A stretch of DNA of 14,453 nucleotides from Candidatus Zambryskibacteria bacterium CG10_big_fil_rev_8_21_14_0_10_34_34 (GTDB taxonomy: Bacteria > Patescibacteriota > Minisyncoccia > Phycocordibacterales > WO2-35-19): positions 351-14,803 of the forward strand of contig PCXM01000001.1 in NCBI GenBank assembly GCA_002771075.1, written 5' to 3'. The translations under genes and the position numbers were made by a program. Positions 5,207-12,395 of this stretch are shown piece by piece. Numbering within the stretch: the stretch's first letter is position 1; the number at the start of each line of letters is the position of its first letter. The notes under the pieces are model-generated. The model was not told where the DNA came from. It was given only the letters and a program-made list of their open reading frames with translations, and did not search any database.

Positions 5207-5549
5207 TATTTTTCTTCTCTTCCAAATACTTTGCAATTTGCCCGTTCCATCCTCCGAGCATTCTGCCGAATTCTTCAATTTTTAATGAAAGGGTAATATA
5301 TTTTTTGTCGTCTAATGATTTTGTCTCCCATAAAACCATCAGTAAAACTTTCAACGTGTCTGTCTTTCGTATCGCCAATCTCACCCAAGGCTGTTTTTCT
5401 TCTCTTGATAAAAATCCGGCGATGGCTACCGCTTCCATTATTTCCATAAATAGCGAATCAGTTCTTACCCCCAACGAATGACGGTGTGTCTTGGGCAAAA
5501 TCTGATAATATCCATACCATAACAAATACGCTTCCTTAACATTTTGCAA
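5187..5549 (-). CDS. avd: Avd-like four-helix-bundle accessory protein of the DGR
   Basis: The product is about 120 residues and mostly helical and basic. It starts around QNVKEAYLLWYGYYQILPKT and includes HSLGVRTDSLFMEIMEAV, RLAIRKTDTLKVLLMVLWE and KIEEFGRMLGGWNGQIAKYLEEKK. This fits the bacterial Avd/four-helix-bundle family that forms a barrel-shaped pentamer and binds the reverse transcriptase and template RNA. The frame has no ATG; TTG at 5549 is the nearest usable start. The helix-1 sequence continues upstream in frame (LGVKLLPLL), and an ATG at 5598-5596 would join this frame if the nine-C tract (complement of 5583-5591) were one base shorter. The true gene is therefore probably 5187-5598 with a slipped tract. 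It runs opposite to TR and RT, which is unusual. Confidence 0.85.
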   Translation of the reverse strand: MQNVKEAYLLWYGYYQILPKTHRHSLGVRTDSLFMEIMEAVAIAGFLSREEKQPWVRLAIRKTDTLKVLLMVLWETKSLDDKKYITLSLKIEEFGRMLGGWNGQIAKYLEEKKNKQNPVR

Positions 5550-5582
5550 AAGAGGTAAAAGTTTTACCCCTAAAATTGCTGC

Positions 5583-5591
5583 GGGGGGGGG
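5583..5591. repeat. G9/C9 homopolymer between avd and RT
   Basis: Nine consecutive Gs (nine Cs on the avd strand) stand in A+T-rich surroundings between the divergent avd and RT genes. With 8 Cs, an ATG at 5598 would read through into avd; with 9 it terminates after about 20 codons. It could be a contingency tract or a sequencing or assembly length error. Confidence 0.7.
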
Positions 5592-5614
5592 TCTTCATAG
5601 TATTTTGATTAAAA

Positions 5615-6610
5615 ATGAAAAAAACTTTTAATATTGAATATAAAGATACCATATCAATGGAAAATTTGCTTCTAGCTTGGCAGGAGTTTCAAAATGGCAA
5701 AAAGAAAAGAGAAGATGTCTTGGAATTTCAGAAAAATCTGATGTCCAATCTGATTTTTCTGCACACGGATCTAAAAACCAAAATCTACACCCATAGTGAG
5801 TACAAGGCATTCAACATATCCGATCCAAAACCAAGAAACATACACAAAGCAAGTGTCAGAGACAGAGTTTTACATCATGCTATCCATAGAATACTTTACC
5901 CATATTTTAACAACACTTTCATTTCCGATTCCTATTCGTGTAGGCTTGGGAAAGGCACTCTTAAGTCTGCAGATAGATTTAGAAAATTTGCATACAAAGT
6001 TTCAAAAAATAACACCAAGACCTGTTGGGTTTTGAAATGTGATATTAGAAAGTTTTTTGCAAGCGTTGATCATAAAGTCTTAAAAAATATTTTAAGCGAT
6101 TATATTTATGATACCGATATTTTGTGTCTATTGGGGCAAGTGGTTGACAGTTTTAATACAAAAAATAAAATTGAGGTTGGTTTGCCTCTGGGAAATTTAA
6201 CTTCTCAACTTATGGTTAATATTTACATGAACAAATTTGACCAATGGATGAAGCATAGAATGAAAATTAAATATTATATTCGGTATACTGATGATTTTGT
6301 GATTTTCTCTCAAGACAAAGATTATCTTTGGGAGTTGGTACCAAAAATCGCTGATTTTTTGGAAGAAGAATTAAAATTGACATTGCATCCAAATAAAATT
6401 TTTATTAAAACAATTGCTTCCGGAATGGATTTTTTAGGTTGGGTCAATTTTTCTGATCATAGAATTTTAAGGACTACAACCAAGAGAAAGATGTTTAGAA
6501 AAATAAAAGAAAGCGGTAGTAAAATAGAGATGGTGCAATCATACCTTGGCTTGCTAAGCCACGGCAACTCTAATAAACTGAATAATGAGGTTATGAAATA
6601 TTCTCATTAG
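5615..6610 (+). CDS. DGR-type reverse transcriptase
   Basis: The enzyme copies the template RNA into cDNA with random incorporation opposite adenines, the mutagenic step of the DGR. The 331-residue protein has the retroviral-type palm motifs. KCDIRKFFASVDH (about 141-153) supplies the first catalytic Asp. GLPLGNLTSQLMVNIYMNKFDQW (about 179-201) is the motif-4 signature seen in DGR and related bacterial RTs. IRYTDDFVIF (about 222-231) carries the catalytic YTDD. FLGWVNF (about 273-279) is the primer-grip-like motif. There is no maturase or endonuclease domain, as expected for DGR rather than group II intron RTs. The C-terminal VQSYLGLLSHGNSNKL segment is also typical. The length is normal, so the gene is probably intact. 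The ATG lies 16 nt from the putative avd ATG on the other strand, so the promoters must overlap. Low G+C separates it from the target gene and TR. Confidence 0.96.
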   Translation: MKKTFNIEYKDTISMENLLLAWQEFQNGKKKREDVLEFQKNLMSNLIFLHTDLKTKIYTHSEYKAFNISDPKPRNIHKASVRDRVLHHAIHRILYPYFNNTFISDSYSCRLGKGTLKSADRFRKFAYKVSKNNTKTCWVLKCDIRKFFASVDHKVLKNILSDYIYDTDILCLLGQVVDSFNTKNKIEVGLPLGNLTSQLMVNIYMNKFDQWMKHRMKIKYYIRYTDDFVIFSQDKDYLWELVPKIADFLEEELKLTLHPNKIFIKTIASGMDFLGWVNFSDHRILRTTTKRKMFRKIKESGSKIEMVQSYLGLLSHGNSNKLNNEVMKYSH

Positions 6611-6648
6611 CAACACACTTCAAAAAGTGTCATGGCAAATAAGTTTAA

Positions 6649-6694
6649 AAAGTGTCAAAGTCCGACTTTGACACTTTGGGTGCGGTGTAATTAA
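6649..6694 (-). repeat. REP-like palindromic repeat, copy 1
   Basis: AAAGTGTCAAAGT (6649-6661) pairs perfectly with ACTTTGACACTTT (6665-6677) around CCG. The next 17 bases, read on the minus strand as TTAATTACACCGCACCC, match the flank of copy 2 at 10946-10961 with one substitution and one single-base gap. There is no T-tract, so terminator function is doubtful. A partial copy of the motif (AAAAAGTGTCA) lies at about 6622-6632. Confidence 0.75.
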
Positions 6695-6733
6695 GAGCTT
6701 TCTTTTTTATTAAATTTTAATTAAACTAGATGT

Positions 6734-7165
6734 ATGAAAATAGCAATTTGTGGGAGTTTGAGTTTTGCAAAAGAGATGGGCGAATTAAAAGAAAAGCTTA
6801 ATGGATTTGGTTTTGAAGTGGAAGTTCCTTATAGCGCAGTCAAAATTTTAAAAGGAGAGTTTTCTCAAGAGGGTATAAATAAGAGCAAAGAGGATGGGAC
6901 TTTTCATAAGATAACAATAGAAAATGATGCTATAAGAAAATGGCATGATGTTATTCAGTCTTGTGATGCTATTTTAGTAGTAAATTATGATAAGAAAGGA
7001 ATTTCAAATTATGTAGGTGGTAGTGTTTTTCTAGAAATTGGTTTTGCTCATATTATGAACAAAAAGATTTATCTTTTAAACCCTATACCTGAAGTTTCTT
7101 ACAAAGATGAAATTATTGCTATGCAACCTATTATTTTAGAAGGAAATTTGCTAAAAATTAAATGA
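6734..7165 (+). CDS. Nucleoside 2-deoxyribosyltransferase-like protein
   Basis: The 143-residue product starts MKIAICGSLSFAKEM, a first strand plus GS loop typical of the nucleoside 2-deoxyribosyltransferase-like fold. It also has CDAILVVNYDKKGISNYVGGSVFLEIGFAHIMNKKIYLLN (about 77-115), which corresponds to the D-x-hydrophobic strand and G-x-x-x-E-I-G-x-A motif of that fold; the Glu is the usual nucleophile position. Members cleave or transfer N-glycosidic bonds of nucleosides or nucleotides, but many close relatives in bacteria are uncharacterised, so the substrate is unknown. A -10-like TAAACT (6722-6727) ends 6 nt before the ATG. It stands alone between the RT gene and the next gene, just after the palindromic repeat. 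Confidence 0.65.
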   Translation: MKIAICGSLSFAKEMGELKEKLNGFGFEVEVPYSAVKILKGEFSQEGINKSKEDGTFHKITIENDAIRKWHDVIQSCDAILVVNYDKKGISNYVGGSVFLEIGFAHIMNKKIYLLNPIPEVSYKDEIIAMQPIILEGNLLKIK

Positions 7166-7264
7166 AAAAAGGTGAAGATTATACTGGAATAACTGTTGTT
7201 TATCTTTACCAACCCCTCCACACTCACAATTTCCAAATTTTTTAAAATTGTATAAAAATAAAAT

Positions 7265-7606
7265 ATGATAAAAATTATCACAGAAAAAATAACAAAACTG
7301 GAATTGGAGGAATTGGCTAAAGAATTTTATGTGGAAATGGTTAAAGGAGTGGCTGATATTGAAAAAGGAATAATCGCTCTGGGTGGAGAATGGCATATAG
7401 ATGCTAATATAGTTTTGATAGACGACGGATCAAAACAAGAAAATTTGTGGGGTTTTAATATTTATTTAAACAAAGAAAAGTCAGAAATGTTAGAATATAA
7501 TTCACTTATAAATATAAGACCTAAACAAGGGAATAAGAGTATGGAAATTGAAAGCGAAGAAATAAGAAATAAAATTTTTGAAATAGTTAATAAATTAGTT
7601 GAATAA
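7265..7606 (+). CDS. DUF5674 family protein
   Basis: The 113-residue product matches my memory of the DUF5674 family. Characteristic stretches are VADIEKGIIALGGEWHIDAN (about 30-49), DDGSKQENLWGFNIY (about 53-67) and SLINIRPKQGNKSMEI (about 80-95), followed by a helical tail ending IVNKLVE. The family is of unknown function and common in candidate-phyla bacteria. It is probably cytosolic: there is no signal peptide or membrane segment. TATAAA (7251-7256) ends 8 nt before the ATG, suggesting a nearly leaderless message. The stop codon is followed within two bases by the start of the next gene, so the two are probably co-transcribed. Confidence 0.75.
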   Translation: MIKIITEKITKLELEELAKEFYVEMVKGVADIEKGIIALGGEWHIDANIVLIDDGSKQENLWGFNIYLNKEKSEMLEYNSLINIRPKQGNKSMEIESEEIRNKIFEIVNKLVE

Positions 7607-7607
7607 T

Positions 7608-7913
7608 ATGCAAAAAAATATCCAAGAAAGACCATTATATTTTTATGTTGCAAACTTAGGAAGCGAAATTCAAAGAGTTTTGGTGTGGAAAGAAAAAGGT
7701 GATAAAGAATCAATGCAAACAGCTTTTAAAAGAGTAATTTCTATAATTGATAAAATCAAAAGTTTTAATAACAAAAGTGCTAATACAGAAATGGATATTT
7801 TACAAAAATATTTAGAAGAATTAGTCTTGGGAAATGAAAAATCTGTTTTAAATCGCAGTCAGATATCTTCTTTTTTTAATCCTTTTGCTTTACGAGTAGT
7901 CAGTAGTTTATAA
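7608..7913 (+). CDS. Conserved-looking small protein of unknown function
   Basis: I do not recognise the 101-residue product. It starts MQKNIQERPLYFYVANLGSEIQRVLVWKEKGD and is predicted by eye to be largely helical, with a mixed-charge middle (FKRVISIIDKIKSF, YLEELVLGNEKS) and a hydrophobic end (SFFNPFALRVVSSL). There is no signal peptide or clear membrane segment. The ATG at 7608 was chosen over a TTG at 7599, which would overlap the upstream stop codon. It lies 1 nt after the DUF5674 gene and 3 nt before the DedA gene, so it is probably part of one operon. Confidence 0.7.
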   Translation: MQKNIQERPLYFYVANLGSEIQRVLVWKEKGDKESMQTAFKRVISIIDKIKSFNNKSANTEMDILQKYLEELVLGNEKSVLNRSQISSFFNPFALRVVSSL

Positions 7914-7916
7914 ATA

Positions 7917-8555
7917 ATGATTGAATCTTTAGTACATTTTTTGCAAACATCCATCTTGCCTTGGGGAGCTCTCGGGGTTTTTGTGGCCTCGGTCATAGAA
8001 GAAGTGCTAGCTCCCATACCTTCAGCTGTTATTATGACGGTATCAGGTTTTATTTTTGTGACTGGACCAGTTTCAGCTAAAGCTATTTCGGCTTTAATTT
8101 TTAAGGTAGCTATACCGGCGGCTCTTGGAGTAACTTTAGGGTCTTATGTAGTATATTTTGTAGCTAGATTTGGAGGTAGATTTGTAATAGAAAAATGGGG
8201 TAAATACATAGGATTATATTGGACTGATATAGAAAAATTTCAAAATAGTTTGAAAGGTACTAGAAAAGATGAGCTTATAATAGGTGGAGCCAGAGTTTTG
8301 CCATTTATTCCCAGTGTTGCCATCTCGGCTTTTTGCGGTATTTTGGAAATGAATGTAGTTAAATATTTCTTTATTTCTTTTATTGGCGTCTTTTTTAGAG
8401 GTATTATCTTGGGTATTTTAGGATGGCAAGTAGGCAATGTTTACGAAAAATATACTGATACTCTTTCTTCTATTGAAAATATTGTCTTGATATCCACTAT
8501 TTTAGCTTTTGTAATTTTTATTGTGGTAAAATATAAAGGTAGGCAAAGGGAATAA
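7917..8555 (+). CDS. DedA/SNARE-associated family membrane protein
   Basis: The 212-residue protein has the layout of DedA-family (VTT-domain) integral membrane proteins. An N-terminal amphipathic and re-entrant region with VASVIEEVLAPIPSAVIMTVSGF (about 24-46) is followed by membrane segments at about 55-85, the conserved GGARVLPFIPSVAISAFCGILEM region (about 121-143), and further segments at about 145-170 and 185-207. The conserved Glu pair (EE) and the R-x-L-P motif are present. The second Arg often found after the P-motif (RxxPxxR) is replaced by Ala in PSVAIS. Members are linked to undecaprenyl-phosphate or phospholipid translocation and envelope homeostasis in other bacteria. It follows the preceding gene by 3 nt. 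Confidence 0.85.
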   Translation: MIESLVHFLQTSILPWGALGVFVASVIEEVLAPIPSAVIMTVSGFIFVTGPVSAKAISALIFKVAIPAALGVTLGSYVVYFVARFGGRFVIEKWGKYIGLYWTDIEKFQNSLKGTRKDELIIGGARVLPFIPSVAISAFCGILEMNVVKYFFISFIGVFFRGIILGILGWQVGNVYEKYTDTLSSIENIVLISTILAFVIFIVVKYKGRQRE

Positions 8556-8579
8556 AAATCTTTTCTCTGCTTTTGTGTT

Positions 8580-9641
8580 ATGTCTAAAAAAACAATACAA
8601 TTATCATTTTTTGGTCTATTCACTGCCGGACTTTGCATTTTTTTATTTTTAATATTTAAACCATATCTTGGAGTGATTTTTATTTCTGGAGTTTTTGCTA
8701 TTACTTTTTATCCTTTATATACAAAATTAGTCCTTAAATTTAATGGCAGAAAAAACCTATCTTCTCTTGTGGTAACTTTGCTTATTTTGGTATTTATTAT
8801 TGTGCCAGTTATTATAATATCAACTCTTTTATTGAAAGAAGCTATTGATTTGTATAATGCCATAGCTTTTGGAGGAGGGTCAGGAGGGCTTATATTTCAA
8901 GCAGATGCGTTTCTCAAAAAAGTAAGCACCATTTTTCCTTCTGGTGTTATTGATTCTCAAATAGATCTAGGACTATATGCTAGAAGTGTTTTAGATTGGA
9001 TTATTAGTCATTTTGATTCTATTTTTGTGGCTATCTTTGGAAGTATTTTGAATTTTGTATTGATGCTTATTTCTCTATACTATTTTTTCATTTATGGAGA
9101 AAAGATTTCCAAAGGTTTGGTTATCTGGAGTCCTTTGCCAGATGAATATGATAATGAATTTATTCAAACTTTAAAATCTTCAATTGACGCTGTTTTGCGG
9201 GGGTGGATACTCATTTCTATCGTTCAAGGTGTTTTGATTGGTATTGGCTTCTTCTTTTTCGGAGTTTCTTCTCCAGTGCTTTGGGGTTTTGTCGGAGGGG
9301 TAGCTTCATTAGTGCCTTTGCTTGGAACTTCAATTGTTACTATTCCGGCGGTCGTTTACTTATTTATTTCTGGTCACATAGGTGCTGGTATCGGGCTTCT
9401 TATATGGGGATCTATCGTGGTAGGTCTAATAGACAATATTATTTCGGTCATTTTCTTAAAAGGTAAAATTAAAATTCATCCGCTCATTATTCTTTTTTCA
9501 ATTTTAGGAGGAGTAGAAATGCTTGGAGCGATTGGTTTTTTGATTGGTCCGGTATTGGTCAGCGCCTTTATTGCTTTAATGAAAATTTATCCTTTTGTTA
9601 TGTCTTATAAAAAAGATGACTTACCTAATATATCAGATTAA
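8580..9641 (+). CDS. AI-2E family (PerM/UPF0118) membrane protein
   Basis: The 353-residue polytopic protein fits the AI-2E/UPF0118 family. It has two N-terminal membrane segments (about 8-47), one at about 60-85, and a soluble stretch with a helix-rich region (about 90-140). A segment follows at about 145-170, then WSPLPDEYDNEFIQTLKSSIDAVLRGWILISIVQGVL with the conserved loop before the next helix, and several C-terminal segments containing GFVGGVASLVPLLGT and IHPLIILFSILGG, both characteristic of the family. Members include E. coli TqsA and proteins proposed as exporters or Na+/H+ antiporters, so the substrate cannot be assigned. It starts 24 nt after the DedA gene and ends 6 nt before the glycosyltransferase, consistent with one operon. 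Confidence 0.88.
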   Translation: MSKKTIQLSFFGLFTAGLCIFLFLIFKPYLGVIFISGVFAITFYPLYTKLVLKFNGRKNLSSLVVTLLILVFIIVPVIIISTLLLKEAIDLYNAIAFGGGSGGLIFQADAFLKKVSTIFPSGVIDSQIDLGLYARSVLDWIISHFDSIFVAIFGSILNFVLMLISLYYFFIYGEKISKGLVIWSPLPDEYDNEFIQTLKSSIDAVLRGWILISIVQGVLIGIGFFFFGVSSPVLWGFVGGVASLVPLLGTSIVTIPAVVYLFISGHIGAGIGLLIWGSIVVGLIDNIISVIFLKGKIKIHPLIILFSILGGVEMLGAIGFLIGPVLVSAFIALMKIYPFVMSYKKDDLPNISD

Positions 9642-9647
9642 AATAAA

Positions 9648-10916
9648 ATGAGTAATTCAAATTTACCAAGTGTTTTAATGTTCGGGTGGGAGTTTCCTCC
9701 CTTTAATAGCGGAGGACTTGGAGTCGCTTGTGAAGGTCTTTCTAAAGCTCTTTCTTCTGGTGGTGTTGATTTAACTTTTGTTTTACCTTTTAAAATTCCT
9801 ATCTCTGCTCCTTGGTGTAAGTTTGTTTTTGCTAATGAAACTACCGAACTTATAAGTGATATTAAAGTGATGAATTTGTTTTCTGGTTATCAAAGTCATT
9901 CAATTTCTTCTGAATTAAAAAAAAATGGATTACCAGAAGCTATCTCTGGTAGTTTAATGAGTAGAGTTAGGGCTTATGCTATGAAAGCTCCTGCCATTGC
10001 TAAAAATAACAAACATTCTATTATCCACGCGCATGATTGGCTCACTTATCCGGCGGCGATTGCCGCCAAAAAAGTGTCCGGCAAGCCCTTGGTGGTTCAT
10101 GTTCACGCTACTGAATTTGATAGAAGTGGTAGTGATAATGTGAATAAAAATATTTATGATATTGAACTTGAAGGTTTTCGTCAGGCAGATGTCATAGTAG
10201 CAGTCTCTAATTGGACAAAAAAGAAAGTGGTCAGTAAATATGGAATTTCGGCTGAAAAAGTGAAAGTGGTTCACAATGGAATTGAATTTAACAACAATGC
10301 CGCCATCGTTGAACACAATTTGGATAGATTAAAAAAAGATGGCAACAAAATCGTTTTGTTTGTTGGGCGGATAACTTTACAAAAAGGTCCGGATTATTTT
10401 GTTGATATGGCCGAGAAAGTGCTTTTATATGAACCAAAAACTTTTTTTATTATTTCAGGGTCGGGTGATATGGAAACAGAGATGATAAGGAGAGTATCTA
10501 GCCGTGGCCTATCTAACAGATTTATTTTCTGTGGTTTTTTAAGAAATGAAGAGTTGGCTAAAGTTTATAAGGCGGCTGATATGTTTGTGATGCCTAGTGT
10601 TAGTGAACCTTTTGGTTTGGTACCTCTTGAAGCTATGATTTCTGGAGTGCCGGTGCTTATCTCTAAAGAATCCGGTGTCAGTGAAGTGCTTTCTACTGCT
10701 TTAAAATCTCATTTTTGGGATGTTGATGATATGGCGGATAAAGTTTTGAGCGTTTTGGCTCATAAAAAATTAAAAAATCATCTATCCGTCAATGGTAGCA
10801 GGGAAGTAAAAACTATCCACTGGAAAAAAGCAGCAGAATCGCTCATTGATATTTACAAAAACCTCACTATACCCGTTTTTCAACCGGCTGTTATTCCTCT
10901 GTATCACTATAATTAA
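9648..10916 (+). CDS. GT-B glycosyltransferase (GT4/GT5, glycogen synthase-like)
   Basis: The 422-residue protein has a two-domain GT-B layout. The N-terminal domain has WEFPPFNSGGLGVACEGLSKAL (about 14-35), resembling the nucleotide-sugar/glucan-binding KxGGL loop of glycogen and starch synthases, and IIHAHDWLTY (about 125-134). The C-terminal domain has FVGRITLQKGPDYF (about 238-251) and SEPFGLVPLEAM (about 319-330), the E-x7-E motif of retaining glycosyltransferases. Next to GH57 and GH15 genes, a role in alpha-glucan synthesis from a nucleotide-diphosphate glucose is likely. An envelope-glycan role remains possible, since GT4 enzymes are diverse. It lies 6 nt after the AI-2E gene. No Shine-Dalgarno sequence is seen. 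The palindromic repeat follows the stop within about 30-70 nt. Confidence 0.88.
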   Translation: MSNSNLPSVLMFGWEFPPFNSGGLGVACEGLSKALSSGGVDLTFVLPFKIPISAPWCKFVFANETTELISDIKVMNLFSGYQSHSISSELKKNGLPEAISGSLMSRVRAYAMKAPAIAKNNKHSIIHAHDWLTYPAAIAAKKVSGKPLVVHVHATEFDRSGSDNVNKNIYDIELEGFRQADVIVAVSNWTKKKVVSKYGISAEKVKVVHNGIEFNNNAAIVEHNLDRLKKDGNKIVLFVGRITLQKGPDYFVDMAEKVLLYEPKTFFIISGSGDMETEMIRRVSSRGLSNRFIFCGFLRNEELAKVYKAADMFVMPSVSEPFGLVPLEAMISGVPVLISKESGVSEVLSTALKSHFWDVDDMADKVLSVLAHKKLKNHLSVNGSREVKTIHWKKAAESLIDIYKNLTIPVFQPAVIPLYHYN

Positions 10917-10926
10917 AATCCGAAAT

Positions 10927-10944
10927 GTAGCGATTAATCGTTAC
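10927..10944 (+). repeat. Short palindrome after the glycosyltransferase gene
   Basis: GTAGCGATTAATCGTTAC is a near-perfect palindrome, perfect in RNA if G-U pairs are allowed. It lies 11 nt after the stop and just before the REP-like repeat. There is no T-tract. Confidence 0.4.
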
Positions 10945-10945
10945 A

Positions 10946-10989
10946 AATTACACCACATCCCAAAGTGTCAAAGGGCGCCTTTGACACTT
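10946..10989 (+). repeat. REP-like palindromic repeat, copy 2
   Basis: AATTACACCACATCCC is followed by AAGTGTCAAAGG (10963-10974) pairing perfectly with CCTTTGACACTT (10978-10989) around GCG. The flank and the core (AAGTGTCAAAG) match copy 1 near 6649-6694 in the opposite orientation, so the two copies face each other across 4.3 kb. Confidence 0.75.
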
Positions 10990-11046
10990 AACACATTTAT
11001 TTAGAATTTTAGATTTGCACACAAATATTTATTATTTATTTTTTTA

Positions 11047-11055
11047 TGTTAAAAT
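11047..11055 (+). promoter_or_regulatory. Extended -10 promoter of the GH57 gene (TGT-TAAAAT)
   Basis: TG at 11047-11048 and TAAAAT at 11050-11055 form an extended -10 element. The expected start about 7 nt downstream falls on the GTG start codon (11062), which would make a leaderless mRNA. No -35 at 17 nt is evident. Confidence 0.45.
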
Positions 11056-11061
11056 GTTTGT

Positions 11062-12321
11062 GTGCCTTCAGTATGTTTTTATTTTCAAGTTCATCAACCG
11101 TTGCGAGTACGGAAGTATCGTATTTTTGATGTTGGACAAGATAGCTCGTATTTTAATGATACAAGTGGCACCAGTTTAGACAATCGGGCAATAATAAATA
11201 AAGTAGCTAGTAAATGTTATTTACCAGCTAATGCGACTTTACTTGAGAATATAAAAAATAATCCAGACTTTAAAATTAGCTTTTCTATTTCTGGAGTAGC
11301 TCTAGAGCAATTTGAAAAATATGCGCCAGAAGTTATTGATTCCTTTAAAGCTTTAGTTGATACCGGTAATGTAGAACTTCTTTCGGAAACTTATTATCAC
11401 TCTTTGGCTTCTGTCTATTCTCCAGAAGAATTTGTTCGTCAAGTTGTTTTACATCGTAAAAAAATAAAAGATATTTTTGGAGTTACTCCCTCTGTTTTTC
11501 GTAATACCGAACTTATATATTCAAATGAAATAGCCAAGATGGTAGAGAAGATGGGCTATAAAGGTATTTTGGCCGAAGGGGCTGACCATATTTTGGAATG
11601 GCGGAGTCCGGCTTTTGTTTATAAACCAATAAACACTGAAAATATAAAACTCCTTTTGAAACACTATCGTCTTTCTGATGATATTGCTTTTCGTTTTAGT
11701 TGTCGTGATTGGAAAGACTACCCTTTGACTGCTCCAAAATTTGCTAATTGGATTTCAAGTCACAATGGAGGAGGAGATACTATAAACCTCTTTATGGATT
11801 ATGAGACTTTTGGCGAACATCAATGGGAAGATACTGGTATCTTTGAATTTTTACGCCACTTGCCGACAGAGATTTTGAAAAATCAAGATAATTATTTTGC
11901 CACTCCGTCTGAAGTTTTAGATCGTTATGAAGCCAAGGGGGAATTGGATGTTCATAATTATGTTTCTTGGGCTGATACCGAAAGAGATTTATCAGCTTGG
12001 ATAGGTAACGATCTTCAAAAAGAAGCTTTGGATACTGTTTATGCCTTAGGTCAAGAGATAATTCATATTGATGATCCGGAACTGATTGAAGATTGGAGTA
12101 AACTGCAAACGTCAGACCACTTCTATTATATGTGTACTAAATGGTGGAATGATGGTGATGTTCACAAATATTTCTCTCCTTACGAATCTCCTTATGAGGC
12201 CTTTATTGCTTATATGAATGTGATGCAAGATTTGCGTTTGCGTTTGACTGATGCTCAAAAAAAACAAGAACATAATATCTCTCTCAACAAAATGAAGCCG
12301 TTAAGGTTTAGTGAAGTATAA
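11062..12321 (+). CDS. Glycoside hydrolase family 57 (alpha-amylase / glucanotransferase type)
   Basis: The 419-residue protein has the conserved regions of GH57, a retaining alpha-glucan-active family with a (beta/alpha)7 barrel. These are FQVHQPLR (about 8-15), GNVELLSETYYHSL (about 102-115), FRNTELIYSNEIA (about 146-158) with the probable nucleophile E150, and FMDYETFGEHQW (about 234-245) with the probable acid/base D236. A C-terminal helical region with WADTERDLSAWIGNDLQ follows. Members act as alpha-amylase, 4-alpha-glucanotransferase, branching enzyme or amylopullulanase; the sequence alone does not choose between these. No signal peptide is seen, so it is cytosolic and acts on an internal glucan. 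The start is GTG, with no upstream Shine-Dalgarno sequence and an extended -10 immediately before it. It sits between a glycogen synthase-like gene and a GH15 gene. Confidence 0.92.
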   Translation: MPSVCFYFQVHQPLRVRKYRIFDVGQDSSYFNDTSGTSLDNRAIINKVASKCYLPANATLLENIKNNPDFKISFSISGVALEQFEKYAPEVIDSFKALVDTGNVELLSETYYHSLASVYSPEEFVRQVVLHRKKIKDIFGVTPSVFRNTELIYSNEIAKMVEKMGYKGILAEGADHILEWRSPAFVYKPINTENIKLLLKHYRLSDDIAFRFSCRDWKDYPLTAPKFANWISSHNGGGDTINLFMDYETFGEHQWEDTGIFEFLRHLPTEILKNQDNYFATPSEVLDRYEAKGELDVHNYVSWADTERDLSAWIGNDLQKEALDTVYALGQEIIHIDDPELIEDWSKLQTSDHFYYMCTKWWNDGDVHKYFSPYESPYEAFIAYMNVMQDLRLRLTDAQKKQEHNISLNKMKPLRFSEV

Positions 12322-12347
12322 TTTTATAAAAATATATTAAAGTTTTC

Positions 12348-12372
12348 CCCCTCTCTTAATTTAAGAGAGGGG
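12348..12372 (+). terminator. G+C-rich hairpin between GH57 and GH15 genes
   Basis: CCCCTCTCTT (12348-12357) pairs with AAGAGAGGGG (12363-12372) around AATTT. No T-tract follows, so termination is uncertain. The hairpin also overlaps the possible -35 (TTAAGA, 12361-12366) of the next gene. Confidence 0.45.
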
Positions 12373-12389
12373 CGGGGATGAGTTATAAT
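12361..12389 (+). promoter_or_regulatory. Promoter of the GH15 gene (TTAAGA-N17-TATAAT)
   Basis: A perfect -10 TATAAT (12384-12389) lies 17 nt after TTAAGA, a 4/6 match to the -35 consensus. Start of transcription about 7 nt downstream coincides with the ATG at 12396. It therefore both supports that start and implies a leaderless message. Confidence 0.55.
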
Positions 12390-12395
12390 AAATAT

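Noticed and set aside
5113..5481. 122-codon plus-strand frame running from TR through the avd region
   Set aside because: It is in a different frame from the TR/VR coding frame, crosses the terminator hairpin and is antisense to avd, whose protein matches a known family.
6649..10989. Composite transposon bounded by terminal inverted repeats
   Set aside because: The enclosed genes are housekeeping-like with no transposase or integrase, and each repeat is itself a full palindrome, which fits dispersed REP-like elements better.
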